The notes under the pieces: model-generated
Told to the model about the DNA's origin: nothing
The model's database searches: none
The model's input: only the letters and a program-made list of their open reading frames with translations
Origin: Armigeres subalbatus
Lineage: Eukaryota; Arthropoda; Insecta; Diptera; Culicidae
Direction: 5' to 3'
DNA: 64,000 nt
Assembly: GCF_024139115.2 (NCBI RefSeq)
Contig: NC_085140.1
Span: 21,075,003 to 21,139,002, forward strand
In this document: piece by piece, positions 42,718-55,912 of the stretch
Layout: every line of letters begins with the position of its first letter
Position numbering within the stretch: the first letter of the stretch is position 1
Position numbers and translations under genes: made by a program

Positions 42718-44148
42718 TCACATTGGATAGCGATTATGATTTTGTCTCCCGAAAAAGCACATTTGATTTGACATAAAGGATGTGGCCAAATGATACTCTT
42801 GTTGCCAAGCTAGTTGTTCGCTTCGAAACAAAAAGCTAGAAAAACGGCGATTGTTCGTCGAACGATCATTTGAATCGCTCAAAAATATGGTTTGAAAAAT
42901 ATATCAGCAGTAATTTGGTGTGTGGCGAGCCTAGGATATGTTTTATGCCACTTCCCCAACAAATTCACATTGCGAGTCTGGAATGTGGAGTAGTAACGAG
43001 TAGGTACAATAGAATTGTAATGAAAAGTTTACGTGACATGCCCCTGAACATAAATATTGTTGTAGCGGAGTTCCTTTGACGGTTGCTGAATCTGTAGCAC
43101 TCCATGTGGCAGCTGCGTACTTGTAGTTTGCTACGGTATGGCTCTGTATATTTTGTCGAAACAGGCTACATGGTTTCTGCATTATGGAAAATAAGGAAGC
43201 AAAACTAATTTAAAGCACAGTTTAAATCAATTTTGGTCGATGGATCTTACACAATACCCGCTATAATTGGGTTAACTGTAGATTGCAAGACTTTTTCACG
43301 TTATCTGAGACCTAATAAAACCGTCCGTTACCGTGTTCCAAAACGTTTTCCTCGCACCACCAACCACATTTTCCAATTTTCTTCATCAAGCGTTAAGTGT
43401 TTTTCAAACGAGTCTGGCTCGCAAAATCTCAACGACCGAATGCTGGAAAATCGCGTGCAGTTATGGGACGAGCGTAGAAAATCTTATAATTTAACTAAAT
43501 GGTAAACATTTGCCTTTTTACAAGACTTTCATGTGCAAAAAGCCACCTGGAAAAAGGGTACACAGCAAACAAACTAAGCAGACAACATTCCACGCTTGAC
43601 GTCACCCACTAAGCTCCACGGAAAACTTCATGGTGCTATGATGGGCGGTGGGAAAGCTTTGAAGGGTTCAACGGTCGTTAGTGCATTGAAAAAATACTCG
43701 CGGTTTGTTTCATCTTCTTTCAACAAGTAAAGTAAGGAAAGGTATTGAAAGTTGGGATTCCATCTTAATCCACCTAGACGTTGAACCACAGGAACGATGA
43801 TGTTTTCCGTTTGATCCTTTCGAAAGCGGAAAAGAAATCAATGCGAACCATATCCGAATAAGTTATTCTGTTCGTTGCGAAGTCTGGAAAAGGAGCTTCG
43901 TTTCTTTTCAAACTTTAATGTCAACAACTTTTAATTTTAGAATACGTACTTTAAAGCGAAGTCAAAATAGTTAGTCTTAATTGATTTCAATTGAGAACAC
44001 TTGGTTTAAATGCAGAGCCATAGAAGTTTCTTTTTCAAATAAATCCTTTTCTTTCCATAACAGGTAGATATTTTTACAAGACAAATAAATAGATTTTATA
44101 AATTGCAACTAATGACTGTTTCACTCAAACGAAGTAAAGTATAGTAAT
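42718..44148. other. Unassigned DNA
   Basis: No gene, SINE or clear TIR element is recognised. Short frames at 42870-43079 and 43233-43505 have no known features. Confidence 0.3.
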
Positions 44149-44160
44149 ACACAAATAGTT

Positions 44161-44707
44161 ACAATTAATTGCATATTATTCGGCAACTCGGCCGTACGAA
44201 AACCATGTTTTTGTTAAATATCTTGGCTGTGCATATGCACAGCATATGTTTCGAAATGGACAAATTGATATGAAATTTGCGAAAAAGAATCCACGTGTCT
44301 TGGAGGGACTCGAACCCTCAACCTCCTACTCCCTAGATAGGCGTGATAACCCCTACACAACAAGACCACTTAAAGGTCACGTTTGCGGAAAAGCCATCAG
44401 AATCCGAGTACCAACCTACACCGCGGTTAGCTCTTTTTTTGCAAATTGAATATCAAGCATCCGAAAGATATTCAATTTGCAAAAAAGAGAGCTATGGAGG
44501 TTGGTACTCGGATTCTGATGGCTTTTCCGCAAACGTGACCTTTAAGTGGTCTTGTTGTGTAGGGGTTATAACGCCTATCTAGAGAGTAGGAGGTTGAGGG
44601 TTCGAGTCCCTCCAAGACACGTGGATTCTTTTTAGCAAATTTCATATCAATTTGTCCATTTCGAAACATATGCTGTGCATATGCACAACCAAGATATTTA
44701 ACAAAAA
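44161..44707. mobile_element. Inverted dimer of the tRNA-like SINE with 12-bp TSD
   Basis: A minus-oriented SINE copy (44161-44454) is joined head to head with a plus-oriented copy (44467-44707) by a 12-bp loop. Each contains the B box GGTTCGAGTCC and the GTCTTG/CAAGAC ends. The right copy ends in AACAAAAA. The whole unit is flanked by ACACAAATAGTT at 44149-44160 and 44708-44719. The left copy extends further into the SINE tail (CGGCCGTACG, GCAATTAATTG complement) than the right one. Confidence 0.8.
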
Positions 44708-44719
44708 ACACAAATAGTT

Positions 44720-46029
44720 GTTAGGTTCCATTGCAATCACATTGCCTTTCTGGTCTTTCCAGTGATTTGAACAAGTAGAACTAGAATTTTAATTAAATTA
44801 GTATTGCTGCTGAAACATGAACTTCAATATGATTTGTCTCCATCAAAAGTCGAGTCAGTTTGTCCAGAATTACGTTCCCATTAACAAATTGTCAAAACTG
44901 ATCTCGATCAATTTCAGATTCTCATCGATTATAGAATTACGTGTAGAACGTACGCCCAGGACTCAGGCTTCTATCTCACTATTTTGTAATGGATGTACAG
45001 ATTTGCCATGTTTACGTTGAACTCGTGTAGTAAATAGCTTGTAAGTCGTTGTCAAACACAGCCTAGAACTAGGTTGCTCAAGAAATTATGGCATCCTTAG
45101 AGTACACCCATCGAGCAACTGCAGAGCATCAATTCGTCTTTCCATGGGCTGTCCACCAATGGATGTTTGCTTTCCTTCCTATCAGCCTGTACCCTAATTG
45201 AATCCCATTGTCATATAATAACAAGTTATTGAGTTACACACAACGATACACAACCAGCCAAGTCCACTTGTCGTTTCTTTCGTCGAAGTAGGGAAGGGTG
45301 ACTCGAAATGCGCCCTTCGAAATTTTTCAAATAACTTACCCAGAGCAACATCTAATGAATCTCAAAGAAAAGGACAAATATTTATGATTCAAAGAGGAAC
45401 ATTTCTTCTTGTTGATTTTTATATAATAATCGACACTGAATGATAAAAACAGGAATAGCTTTTTGTTCGAATATTGTAATATAAATGATTCTACGAGCGA
45501 TCTGACAACTTTGCTCCATGCTGGAGTTCATTGTAGGCCATTCGCTATACGTACATTACATGAGAATAGGAAAGAGGAACGTGAGAGTTCCGGTTCCTCG
45601 TCAGTCGCCAAGACACCCACTGTCAATTTGCTGCGATCTGAGAAACGCAATTAATTGAAAGGGAAACGAATCACAATGCCGTTACGGGCGACCGGCGTTC
45701 AGCCAGAAGCCCACCTATCGAGAGCGAAACGTTGACTTTTCTCGTGGTAAAACGTTAAATATAGGAAGACAAGCGAACAGAAGCACATACTGTAAGGAAG
45801 GCATCCTCTCTTCATGGTAAAGCAAATTGGGTTATTGTATATCGGTAAATCGTGAACATTTGAGCGAGTTATTGAAGGAGCCTTAATATAGATTTTCAAA
45901 TAGAGGACTGCCAATCAAAGGCGACTTCAAATCGAATTATGTAAGTGGTCTAATGGCAACTATTCCTACCGCACACGCAAAACATTGTATGGCTTCATTA
46001 AAATTGAAAATTCGTTAACCAATACGAAC
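44720..46029. other. Unassigned noncoding DNA
   Basis: No coding region or element is recognised between the SINE dimer and the satellite. Confidence 0.35.
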
Positions 46030-49000
46030 TCAGAATTCAGAAGAATTTCCCAACGAAAATCGGAAGATTATCCCAAGGACATTCGAGATAACTTCCCAGA
46101 AAAAAATGGGAATTTCCCGGGAAATTCTCGAAAGAATTTACTAAGGAAATTCCAATGATTTCATTACCTTGGGAAATTATTCCGCATTACCTTCGGAAAT
46201 ATTTTCCGCATTCCCTTGGGAAATTCCTCCACATTTTCTTGGAAAATTCTTCGAATTTCCTTGGAAAATTCTTTAGAATTTCCTTGGGAATTTTTTCCGC
46301 ATTTCCTTGAGAATTTTTTTCGAATTTCCTTGGGAATTTTTCCCGAATTTCCTTGGGAAATTCTTCCGAGATTTTCTTTGGGATTTGGAAACTTGTCTCG
46401 AATTTCCTTGGAAAATTCGTCCGAGTTTCTTTGGGAAGTTCTTTGGAATTTCCTTGGGAAATTCTTCGGAATTTCCTTGGAAAATTCGTCCGAATGTTCT
46501 TGTGAAATTCTTCCGAATTTCCTTGAGAAATTCAAAAGTTCGGAAGAAACTCCAAAAGAAGTTCGGAGAAAACTCCCTAAGAAATCCGAAAGAATTTTCC
46601 AAGGAAATTTGGAGCAATTTTCCTACAAAATTGAGAAGAATTTTTAAATGAAATTCGGAAGAATTTCCCAAGGAAATTCGTAAGAATTTCCCAAGAAAAT
46701 TCTCGGGAAAAATTTCCCAAACAAATTCTCGGAATAATATCCCAAGGAAATTCTGGGAAGAATTTCCCAAGGAAATTCTCGGAAGAATTTCCCAAGCAAA
46801 TTTTAGAGAGTTTTCCAAGTAAATTCTCGGAAGAATTTCTCAAGGATATTCTCGAAATAATTTCCCAAGGAAATTCTCGTAAGAATTTTCGAGAAAGGAA
46901 ATTCAGTAGAATTTCCCAAGGAAATTCGGTAGAATTTCCCAAGGAAATTCGGAAGTATTTCCCAAGGAAATTCGGAAGAATTTCCCAAGGAAATTCGGAA
47001 GAATTTCCCAAGGAAATTCAGAAGAATTTCCCAAGGAAATTCGGAAGAATTTCCCAAGGAAATTCGGAAGAATTTCCCAAAGAAAATTCGGAAGAATTTC
47101 CCAAGAAAATTCGAAAGAATTTCCCAAGGAAATTCGGCAGAACTTCCCAAGCAAATTTGGAAGAATTTTCCAAGGAAATTCGAAAGAATTTCCCAAGGAT
47201 ATTCGAAAGAATTTCCCAAGGAAATTGGAAAGAATTTCCTAAAGAAATTCGAAAAAATTTACCAAGGAAATTCGAAAGAATTTCCCAAGGAAAATCGAAA
47301 GAATTTCCCATAAAAACTCGAAAGAATTTCCCAAGGAAATTCGAAAGAATTTCCCAAGGAAATTCGAAAGAATTTCCCAAGGAAATTCGAAAGAATTTCC
47401 CAAGGAAATTCGAAAGAATTCGAAAGAATTTCCCAAGGAAATTCGAAAGAATTTCCCAAGGAATTTCGAAAGAATTTCCCAAGGAATTTCGAAAGAATTT
47501 CCCAAGGAAATTCGAAAGAATTCGAAAGAATTTCCCAAGGAAATTCGAAAGAATTTCCCAAGGAAATTCGAAAGAATTTCCCAAGGAAATTCGAAAGAAT
47601 TTCCCAAGGAAATTCGAAAGAATTTCCCAAGGAAATTCGAAAGAATTTCCCAAGGAAATTCGAAAGAATTTCCCAAGGAAATTCAAAAGAATTTCCCAAG
47701 GAAATTCAAAAGAATTTCCCAAGGAAATTCGAAAGAATTTCCCAAGGAAATTCGAAAGAATTTCCCAAGGAAATTCGAAAGAATTTCCCAAGGAAATTCG
47801 AAAGAATTTCCCAAGGAAATTCGAAAGAATTTCCCAAGGAAATTCGAAAGAATTTCCCAAGGAAATTCGAAAGAATTTCCCAAGGAAATTCGAAAGAATT
47901 TCCCAAGGTAAATCGAAAGAATTTCCCAAGGAAATTCGAAAGAATTTTCCAAGGAAATTCGGAAGAATTTCCCGAAGAAATTCGGAAGAAATTCGGAAGA
48001 ATTTCCCAAAGAAATTCGGAAAAAAGTTTCGAAAAAAATTCGGAAGAATTTCCCAAAAAAATTCGGAAGAATTTCCCAAGGAAATTCGGAAGAATTTCCC
48101 AAGGAAATTCGGAAGAATTTCCCAAGGGAATTCGGAAGAATTTCCCAAGGAAATTCGGAAGAATTTCCCAAGGAAATTCGGAAGAATTTCCCAAGGAAAT
48201 TCGGAAGAATTTCCCAAGGAAATTCGGAAGAATTTCCCAAGGAAATTCGGAAGAATTTCCCAAGGAAATTCGAAAGAATTTCCCAAGGAAATTCGAAAGA
48301 ATTTCCCAAGGAAATTCGAAAGAATTTCCCAAGGAAATTCGAAAGAATTTCCCAAGGAAATTCGAAAGAATTTCCCAAGGAAATTCGAAAGAATTTCCCA
48401 AGGAAATTCGAAAGAATTTTCCAAGGAAATTCGAAAGAATTTTCCAAGGAAATTCGAAAGAATTTTCCAAGGAAATTCGAAAGAATTTCCCAAGGAAATT
48501 CGAAAGAATTTCCCAAGGAAAAATTCGGAAGAATTTCCCAAGGAAATTCGGAAGAATTTCCCAAGAAAATTCGGAAGAACTTCCCAAGAAAATTCGGAAG
48601 AATTTTCCAAGGAAATTCGGAAGAATTTCCAAAGGAAATGCTCGGAAGAATTTCCCAAGGAAATTCTCGATGAATTGCCCAAGGAGATCCTCGGAAGAAT
48701 TTCCCAAGGAAATTCTCGAAATAATTTCCCAAGGAAATTCTCGTAAGAATTTTCAAAGGAAATTTAGAAGAATTTCCTAAGGAAATTCCATAGAGTTTCA
48801 CAAAGATATTCGGAAGAATTTTCCAAGGAAAATCGGAAGAATGTGCCAAGGAAATTCGGAAAAATTTCCCAATTAAATTCGGAAGAATTTCCCAAGGAAA
48901 TTCGGAAGAATTTCCCAAGGAAATTCGGAAGAATTTCCCAAGGAAATTCGGAAGAATTTCCCAAGGAAATTCGGAAGAATTTCCCAAGGAAATTCATAAG

Positions 49001-49765
49001 AATTTCCCAAGGAAATTCGAAAGAATTTCCCAAGGAAATTCGAAAGAATTTCCCAAGGAAATTCGAAAGAATTTCCCAAGGAAATTCGAAAGAATTTCCC
49101 AAGGAAATTCGAAAGAATTTCCCAAGGAAATTCGAAAGAATTTCCCAAGGAAATTCGAAAGAATTTCCCAAGGAAATTCGGAAGAATTTTCCAAGGAAAT
49201 TCGGAAGAATTTCCCAAGGAAATTCGGAAGAATTTCCCAAGGAAATTCGGAAGAATTTCCCAAGGAAATTCGGAAGAATTTCCCAAGGAAATTCGGAAGA
49301 ATTTCCCAAGGAAATTCGGAAGAATTTCCCAAGGAAATTCGGAAGAATTTCCCAAGAAAATTCGGAAGAATTTCCCAAGGAAATTCGGAAGAATTTCCCA
49401 AGGAATTCGGAAGAATTTCCCAAGGAAATTCGGAAGAATTTCCCAAGAAAATTCGGAAGAATTTCCCAAGGAAATTCGGAAGAATTTCCCAAGAAAATTC
49501 GGAAGAATTTCCCAAGGAAATTCGGAAGAATTTCCCAAGGAAATTCGGAAGAATTTCCCAAGGAAATTCGGAAGAATTTCCCAAGGAAATTCGGAAGAAT
49601 TTCCCAAGGAAATTCGGAAGAATTTCCCAAGGAAATTCGGAAGAATTTCCCAAGGAAATTCGGAAGAATTTCCCAAGGAAATTCGGAAGAATTTCCCAAG
49701 GAAATTCGGAAGAATTTCCCAAGGAAATTCGGAAGAATTTCCCAAGGAAATTCGGAAGAATTTTA
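46030..49765 (+). repeat. 23-bp satellite array
   Basis: The unit is TTCGGAAGAATTTCCCAAGG plus AAA (23 bp). It is degenerate at 46030-46900 and homogeneous at 46900-49765 (over 100 units). Two variants, CGGAAG and CGAAAG, occur in blocks. A divergent stretch at 48640-48850 resembles 46680-46900, sharing ATTCTCGAAATAATTTCCC then ATTCTCGTAAGAATTTT, which suggests internal segmental duplication. The unit lacks stops in most frames, so very long ORFs on both strands are artefacts. The array ends sharply at 49765. Confidence 0.95.
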
Positions 49766-50393
49766 TAACCCGCCAACCCGCACGTTTCCCGGGGAAATAA
49801 GATAGGTGGTTTAAGCGCCACTCCTTTCGGAGACCACCTTCCAGATATAGGGCTGCCCGGCCGCTGAGACCCCCAGGGAATGGGTCTAATTACTCCCGTT
49901 TTCAGAGAGGGAACGAATCGGGTGACGTAAGACTGGGGGTGGAGACAATGTAGGGGAAAAAGGGGAAGGGAAATCGATTTTCAAGCGTAGGAATTAGGCG
50001 ATTACAAAACAATACTTACGCCCTTTTATCATCACTGGATGACCTGAACAACCCTGCGAATCCTGCTAGAAAAGAATAGGGAGAAATCGTGGTTGTTTCG
50101 GGGAACCGCCCCAGCAAAATACAATAAATTACAAGAATAAATCACGACCGATTAACATGCATATATTTAATCAATTTTATTAGAACATACTACTCGGGAT
50201 AGATTTTCCTCAAATGGCGGTTCGCCTGCATTTACTCTACCAGTAATCCCAATAACAACATCCCACTACAAATGTTCAGTTTCGTTCATTTCATACATGT
50301 ATTTCGTCTCTTCATACTTCCATTCTACTCTACTGCCTAGGCCTACTGTTGCTTTCCCTTACTATCTTTCTCTATCAGTCTGTCTTCATTCGG
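49766..50393. other. Unassigned DNA right of the satellite
   Basis: No gene is seen. GC-rich at 49800-49960, AT-rich afterwards. The right edge is the tip of the long inverted repeat. Confidence 0.3.
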
Positions 50394-50579
50394 CACGGTG
50401 CCCCGGTAGACCGTTATTATAAAATAAAAATGTCCATCAAAACCAAATACAGGGCTCGATTCCTGTGGTAATTCTGCTCCTCTGGACCAATTTTTAAAAA
50501 AATCCCTAGGAGGAATCTCGAGAAATCTTGATTTGAAGTTTTTAGCCAAGAAATTTCAAAAGAATCCAAATAAGAATCC

Positions 50580-50610
<31 letters not shown>

Positions 50611-50988
50611 ATCCATATAAGAATCCAAAAATTCATTCCGTGCCGATAGCTTAAACGAGCCAGACGTGTGTGCTGTGTCTCATCGCGGATTGTGTTCGGT
50701 AGTGCAAGTATTGTGTGGTGCTATTCCTACCTACGGATCCAAGGCGATCGCTTTCGGCGAGGGAAGTAGCTGCTTCTGGCGACGCCAGTGAAGCAGGCTA
50801 TTGTTACTGCTGCTACCTACAGCAGCAGGCGCAGATAAGTGGAAGAGATTGCTTTATTGTTCTCCCGTCAAAGAGCGGAACTAATAGAAACAATTTGAAT
50901 TAGTTTTTTTCTTGATATTTTTTTCTAATAATCTATTAGTTGTAAGTTAGCATAAGCAATAATTATCCTTCCACCTTGCGAGGTGAGA

Positions 50989-51978
50989 ATGGAGGCAGAG
51001 ACAGTAGGAGGCAATGGGCCTCCAAAAGATAGTACTCGCACACGATTGTACCATGCGGCTTCGCCTGGGCCTTGGGTTGTTTACTTTCGGCAGAAAGTGA
51101 AGAGCCTAGATTTCCTGGGCATAAAACGAGATTTGACGCGTCGTTTTACGAAGCTTGAATTCAGTCAAATCAACAGAAACAAATTACGCATCACCGCACC
51201 TACATACCAGGTGGCGAATGAAATTGCGAAAGACAAGGCGTACAATATTGAATATTTAGTTTATGTCCCCTCGCGGGAGGTCGAGATAGAAGGTGTAATC
51301 AACGCAGCGAGCCTGACTTGTAAGGATGTGCTTGCAGGGAAAGGTCGCCTAAAGAATGCCCTGCAATCTACCGTGGATATTCTGGACTGCAAGGAATTGC
51401 ATTCAGCAACCATGGTAGATGGTAAAAAGGTATATTCTAAGTCAGGCTCTCTTCGGGTGACATTCGCCGGTTCGATGCTCCCAAAATATGTCGATTTAGA
51501 GAATATGTTGTTTCCGGTGCGTCTTTTTGTACCAAGGGTATTTAATTGTACCAATTGCAAACAACTTGGTCACACTGCCGAGTTTTGTGACAACAAACCA
51601 CGTTGTGGTAAATGTTTCGAAAGTCATCGGGAGGAGTCCTGTCAGCAACAAGCCACAAAATGTGCTTATTGTGGTATGGCTCCAGCCCATGGTTTGCAAG
51701 ATTGCCCGGTGTACAAAAAGCGCACCCAAAAAGTGAAGCGCTCGTTGGTACAGCGCTCCAAGCAGACTTATGCGGAGATGGTTAAAGCGCAAGACTCATC
51801 CGCCGATACCACTGCAAAGGCTGCTATTTCAGCTACCGTTCAAGTAAGTGATTACTACGATTCCATTTCCATTGACGAATTGGACTCTGATGTAGCCGAC
51901 ATGGATGATTCTGCGGAGGTACACGTGCCCGAAAAGAGGAAGCAACCGTCTTCCCCGGGATCACGCCATAAGAAATAA
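50989..51978 (+). CDS. LINE D ORF1 (gag-like, three zinc knuckles)
   Basis: An uninterrupted frame of 329 residues from ATG 50989 (MEAETVGG). The N-terminal half, FRQKVKSLDFLGIKRDL and following, aligns with LINE C ORF1. The knuckles are CTNCKQLGHTAEFC, CGKCFESHREESC and CAYCGMAPAHGLQDC near residues 185-240. A basic KKRTQKVKRSLVQRSKQTYAEM segment and an acidic tail follow. The protein would bind element RNA. The stop at 51978 may be premature, because sequence to 52353 (LKQLTVSWPLLVEIVSFDG) resembles the LINE C ORF1 C-terminus. Translation today is unproven. Confidence 0.75.
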   Translation: MEAETVGGNGPPKDSTRTRLYHAASPGPWVVYFRQKVKSLDFLGIKRDLTRRFTKLEFSQINRNKLRITAPTYQVANEIAKDKAYNIEYLVYVPSREVEIEGVINAASLTCKDVLAGKGRLKNALQSTVDILDCKELHSATMVDGKKVYSKSGSLRVTFAGSMLPKYVDLENMLFPVRLFVPRVFNCTNCKQLGHTAEFCDNKPRCGKCFESHREESCQQQATKCAYCGMAPAHGLQDCPVYKKRTQKVKRSLVQRSKQTYAEMVKAQDSSADTTAKAAISATVQVSDYYDSISIDELDSDVADMDDSAEVHVPEKRKQPSSPGSRHKK

Positions 51979-52345
51979 AAAATCATCCCTAGAAGCTTGC
52001 CCAAATCTGAAGGTAATGGGACTTTATTTAAAATCTCGAAGCAACCTGTCTTCACTGCTCCTTTAGATCCTAGTTGCAGCAAGACATTCCCGCTATTACA
52101 AAAAAAAACCGATGTTTCAAAAAAACATCCGATCAGGACTATCAACGAAAAAAAAGAATGTTACTCGCACTTCTAGAAAAAGAAGGCCAAGTGAGGATTG
52201 AGGACCTTGTGGACCGTTCTTTGAACCTGTTCAGTATTTCGAATTCATTGAGGCCCAATCATTGACCTCTTTATACCAAAAGCAGAAAGTTATCTGAAGC
52301 AATTGACGGTTTCATGGCCCCTTCTTGTAGAAATTGTATCTTTCG

Positions 52346-55300
52346 ATGGATAATACGGCTATTACACAAGATACAATCACTGTGCTGCAGTGGAACTGTC
52401 ACAGTCTGAAAAATAAATTAGACGTGTTCAAGTTTTGATTCGCAATTCCGATTGCGATATATTTGCACTCTGTGAAACATGGCTTTCTTCCGAAGACGAA
52501 ATCAACTTCCACGATTTTAATATTATTCGCCAAGATCAGGATGATCACTATGGTGGCGTTCTTTTGGGGATCAAAAATGCTACTCCTTCTACAGAATTCC
52601 CATTCCGACTGTTCCCGGCTTAGAAATCGTCGCATGCCAAGTAAATGTGAAGAATAAAGATCTTTGCATAGCTTCAGTGTATATTCCTCCAAATGTCTCT
52701 ATTATTCGTCGACATTTTTGGAGCGCAGTCTCCCTCCTATCATCTCCAGTATTGATATTGGGTGATATGAACGCACATGGTATTGGATGGGGCGAAACGT
52801 ATGACGATTATAGAGCGCCTATTTTCTATGATTTGTGTGACGATTTCAATTTGAATATTTTGAACACTGGTGAAGTAACTCGAATAGGACCAAATGGTCA
52901 ACAAAGCCGTATTGATCTGTCTTTATGTTCAAATTCACTATCATTAGATTGCACTTGGAAGGTAATTCAAGATCCCCATGGTAGTGACCATATGCCGATA
53001 GTCACCACAATTAAGAGTGGCTATCAACAATCTGAGCCAGTTAATGTTCCTTTCGATCTCACGAAGAACATTGACTGGCAAAAAATTGCATCGGCGGTAA
53101 AAATTGGTATTGACTCAACTGATACTCTTCCACCTTTGGATGAATATCGATTCCTTATTGAGTTGATTCAAAAAAGCGCACTAGAAGCTCAGAAACGACC
53201 CGTTCCAAGTGCATCTGTCATCAGAAGACCAGCCACTCCTGGATGGGATGATGAATGTACTAAGTTGTATTCTGAGAAATCTGATGCCTTCAAGGCCTTC
53301 CGTAAACACGGAAGGTCCGAGCTTTTTGAAGAGTATTTGAGGCACGAAAGAAAACTCAAAAATCTTCTCAAGGCAAAAACGTAGCTACTGGCGACGTTTT
53401 GTCGAGGGACTTTCACGAGAAACCTCAATGACAACACTTTGGAAAACGGCCCGCAACATGCGGAACCGCATTTCCACCAATGAGAGTGAAGAATACTCCA
53501 ATCGATGGATATTCAACTTCGCAAAAAAGGTCTGCCCAGATTCCGTACCAGCAGAACCGCTATTTCGAGAATCAGTAACTGATCCCGGTTCTTTAGGTGG
53601 ACCATTCTCAATGCTGGAACTTTCTATGTCTCTTCTTTCATCGAATAACTCTGCTCCGGGATGCGATAACATCAAATTCAATCTTCTGAAAAACCTCCCA
53701 GATATCGCAAAAAGACGATTACTTGACCTGTACAACTGTTTCATGGAGTACAACATTGTGCCACCTGAATGGCGACAGGTCAAAGTAATAGCTATTCAAA
53801 AGCCTGGGAAACCAGCGTCTAATCACAATTCATACCGACCGATTGCCATGCTATCATGCATGAGAAAGTTATTGGAAAAATGATCCTTTCAAGAGTCGAC
53901 CATTGGGTCGAACAAAATGCATTGCTTTCAAATACTCAGTTTGGATTTAGAAAAGGGAAAGGAACAAACGATTGTCTAGCGTTGCTCTCTTCAGATATTC
54001 AGCTGGCCTTTGCGCACAAGGAGCAATTGGCTTCAGTATTCTTGGATATTAAGGGCGCTTTTGATTCAGTTTCCATAGAAGTACTGTCAGACAATCTGCA
54101 CAGTAATGGATTACCCGTTATTTTGAATAATTTCTTGTACAATTTGTTGTCAGAAAAACAAATGAACTTCACACTCGGCACTCTGACAACTTCCAGAACT
54201 AGTTACATGGGCCTTCCCCAAGGTTCATGTTTAAGTCCCTTGCTTTATAATTTCTATGTTAAAGATATTGACAATTGTTTGGAAGAACAATGCACGCTGA
54301 GACAACTTGCAGATGATGCCGTGGTCTCTCTAAGAGGTGCATGTGCAGATGTCTTGCAAGGACCATTGCAAAGTACCCTAGATAATCTGACTGTTTGGGC
54401 CAGACATTTAGGGATCGAGTTTTCACCGCAAAAAAACTCAGTTGGTTGTGTTTACTAGGAAGCGGTACCCAGCTCAACTGAAACTAAAGCTGTTGAATGA
54501 TGACATTAACCAATCTTTATCTTCTAAATACCTTGGGGTCGTGTTTGATTCCAAATGTACCTGGAAACTCCATTTTGAGTATTTGATAGAAAAATGCCGG
54601 AAAAGGATCAATTTTCTACGTTCTATCTCCGGAACATGGTGGGGTGCTCACCCGGAAGACCTCATCAAACTCTATAGAACGACTATTCTCTCTGTTTTAG
54701 AGTATGGCTCTTTCTGCTTCCTCTCAGCAGCTGATTGCCACCTGATCAAATTGGAACGTGTTCAGTATCGTTGTTTGCGTATTGCCCTTGGCTGCATGCA
54801 TTCAACGCATAACATGAGCCTGGAGGTGCTTGCTGGAGTCACTCCTTTAAAGCACCGTTACTGGGAGCTCTCACTAAGAATACTCATCAAATGTGGAACA
54901 AGTAACACACTTGTCCTAGATAACTTCGAAAAATGCTTGAACTGACTTGCCGTTCAAGATTCCTTAGAGTTTATCTCAACTACATATCAACAGATCTTTG
55001 TCTTCCGTGTTATAATCCATCTCGAGTTCACTTCACCAACGACAGTTCCTCCATTGAATACGATCTATCCATGAAACATGCCATTCAAGGAATACCAGAT
55101 CATCTTCGAAAAATATCCATTCCCTCTCTTTTTCCGAAAAATATGAACATGTCAATTGCAACAACAGATACTTCACTGATGGTTCTCGCATTAACGGATC
55201 CACTGGCTTCGGTGTTTTCAATGTGACTTCAACCACCTTCCGAAAACTTCAGGAACCGTGTTCGGTTTATGTTGCTGAGCTGGCAGCAATTAACTTCGCT

Positions 55301-55912
55301 TTGGGGATAATTTCCAATCAGCCCGTAGACCATTATTTCATCTTCTCGGATAGTCTTAGTTCTATCGAGGCACTCCGGTCGATGAAACCTGTTAAGCACG
55401 CATCTTACTTTCTTACAAACATAAGAGAGCAGATGTGTGTTTTGGTCGAAAGATCATTCAAGATTACCTTTGTTTGGGTCCCATCTCACTGCGCAATCTA
55501 CGGCAATGAGAAGGCGGACTCGCTAGCAAAGGTGGGCGCACAGGAAGGTGAGGTTTATAATAGACAACTCTCGAACAACGAGTTTTTCCCATTAGTCCGT
55601 CAGAGTACTCTTCAGAGTTGGCAAAGGAATTGGACACACAACGAACTTGGACGGTGGCTATTTTCTATAGTTCCTAAAGTTTCTGCGCGAGCGTGGTTCA
55701 GAGGTGCGGACTTAAGTCGAGGCTTCATTCGCACGATGTCGAGACTTATGTCCAATCACTATTCACTAAACGCACATCTGTACAGAATAAACCTTGTCGA
55801 TAGCAACTTATGTAGGTGCGGAGCCGATTATGATGACATCGATCACGTAGTTTGGTTCTGCTCGGAAAACGACGCCTCCAGAGAGCGACTATTGGATACC
55901 CTTGTGGCCTGA
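52346..55912 (+). pseudogene. LINE D ORF2: endonuclease, reverse transcriptase, RNase H
   Basis: ATG 52346 overlaps the ORF1-tail TAA (52351-52353). The endonuclease has LQWNCHSL, ALCETWL, LGDMNAHGIGWG, SRIDLSLCS and HGSDHMPIV. The RT has NSAPGCDNIKFN, QFGFRKGKGTNDC, FLDIKGAFDSV, GLPQGSCLSPLL and LADDAVV (about 53650-54330). RNase H has FIFSDSLSSIEAL, VWVPSHC and GNEKADSLAKVGA (55340-55540). The C-terminal motif is CRCGADYDDIDHVVWFC. Frame breaks occur near 52436, 52620, 53384, 53880, 54440, 54945 and 55200. The enzymatic residues are mostly present, but no continuous protein can be made. Confidence 0.82.

Noticed and set aside
46577..49821. Very long ORFs on both strands (up to about 550 codons) with FPWEILPNFLGKFF-type repeats
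   Set aside because: They are translations of a stop-poor 23-bp satellite, open in several frames and both strands.
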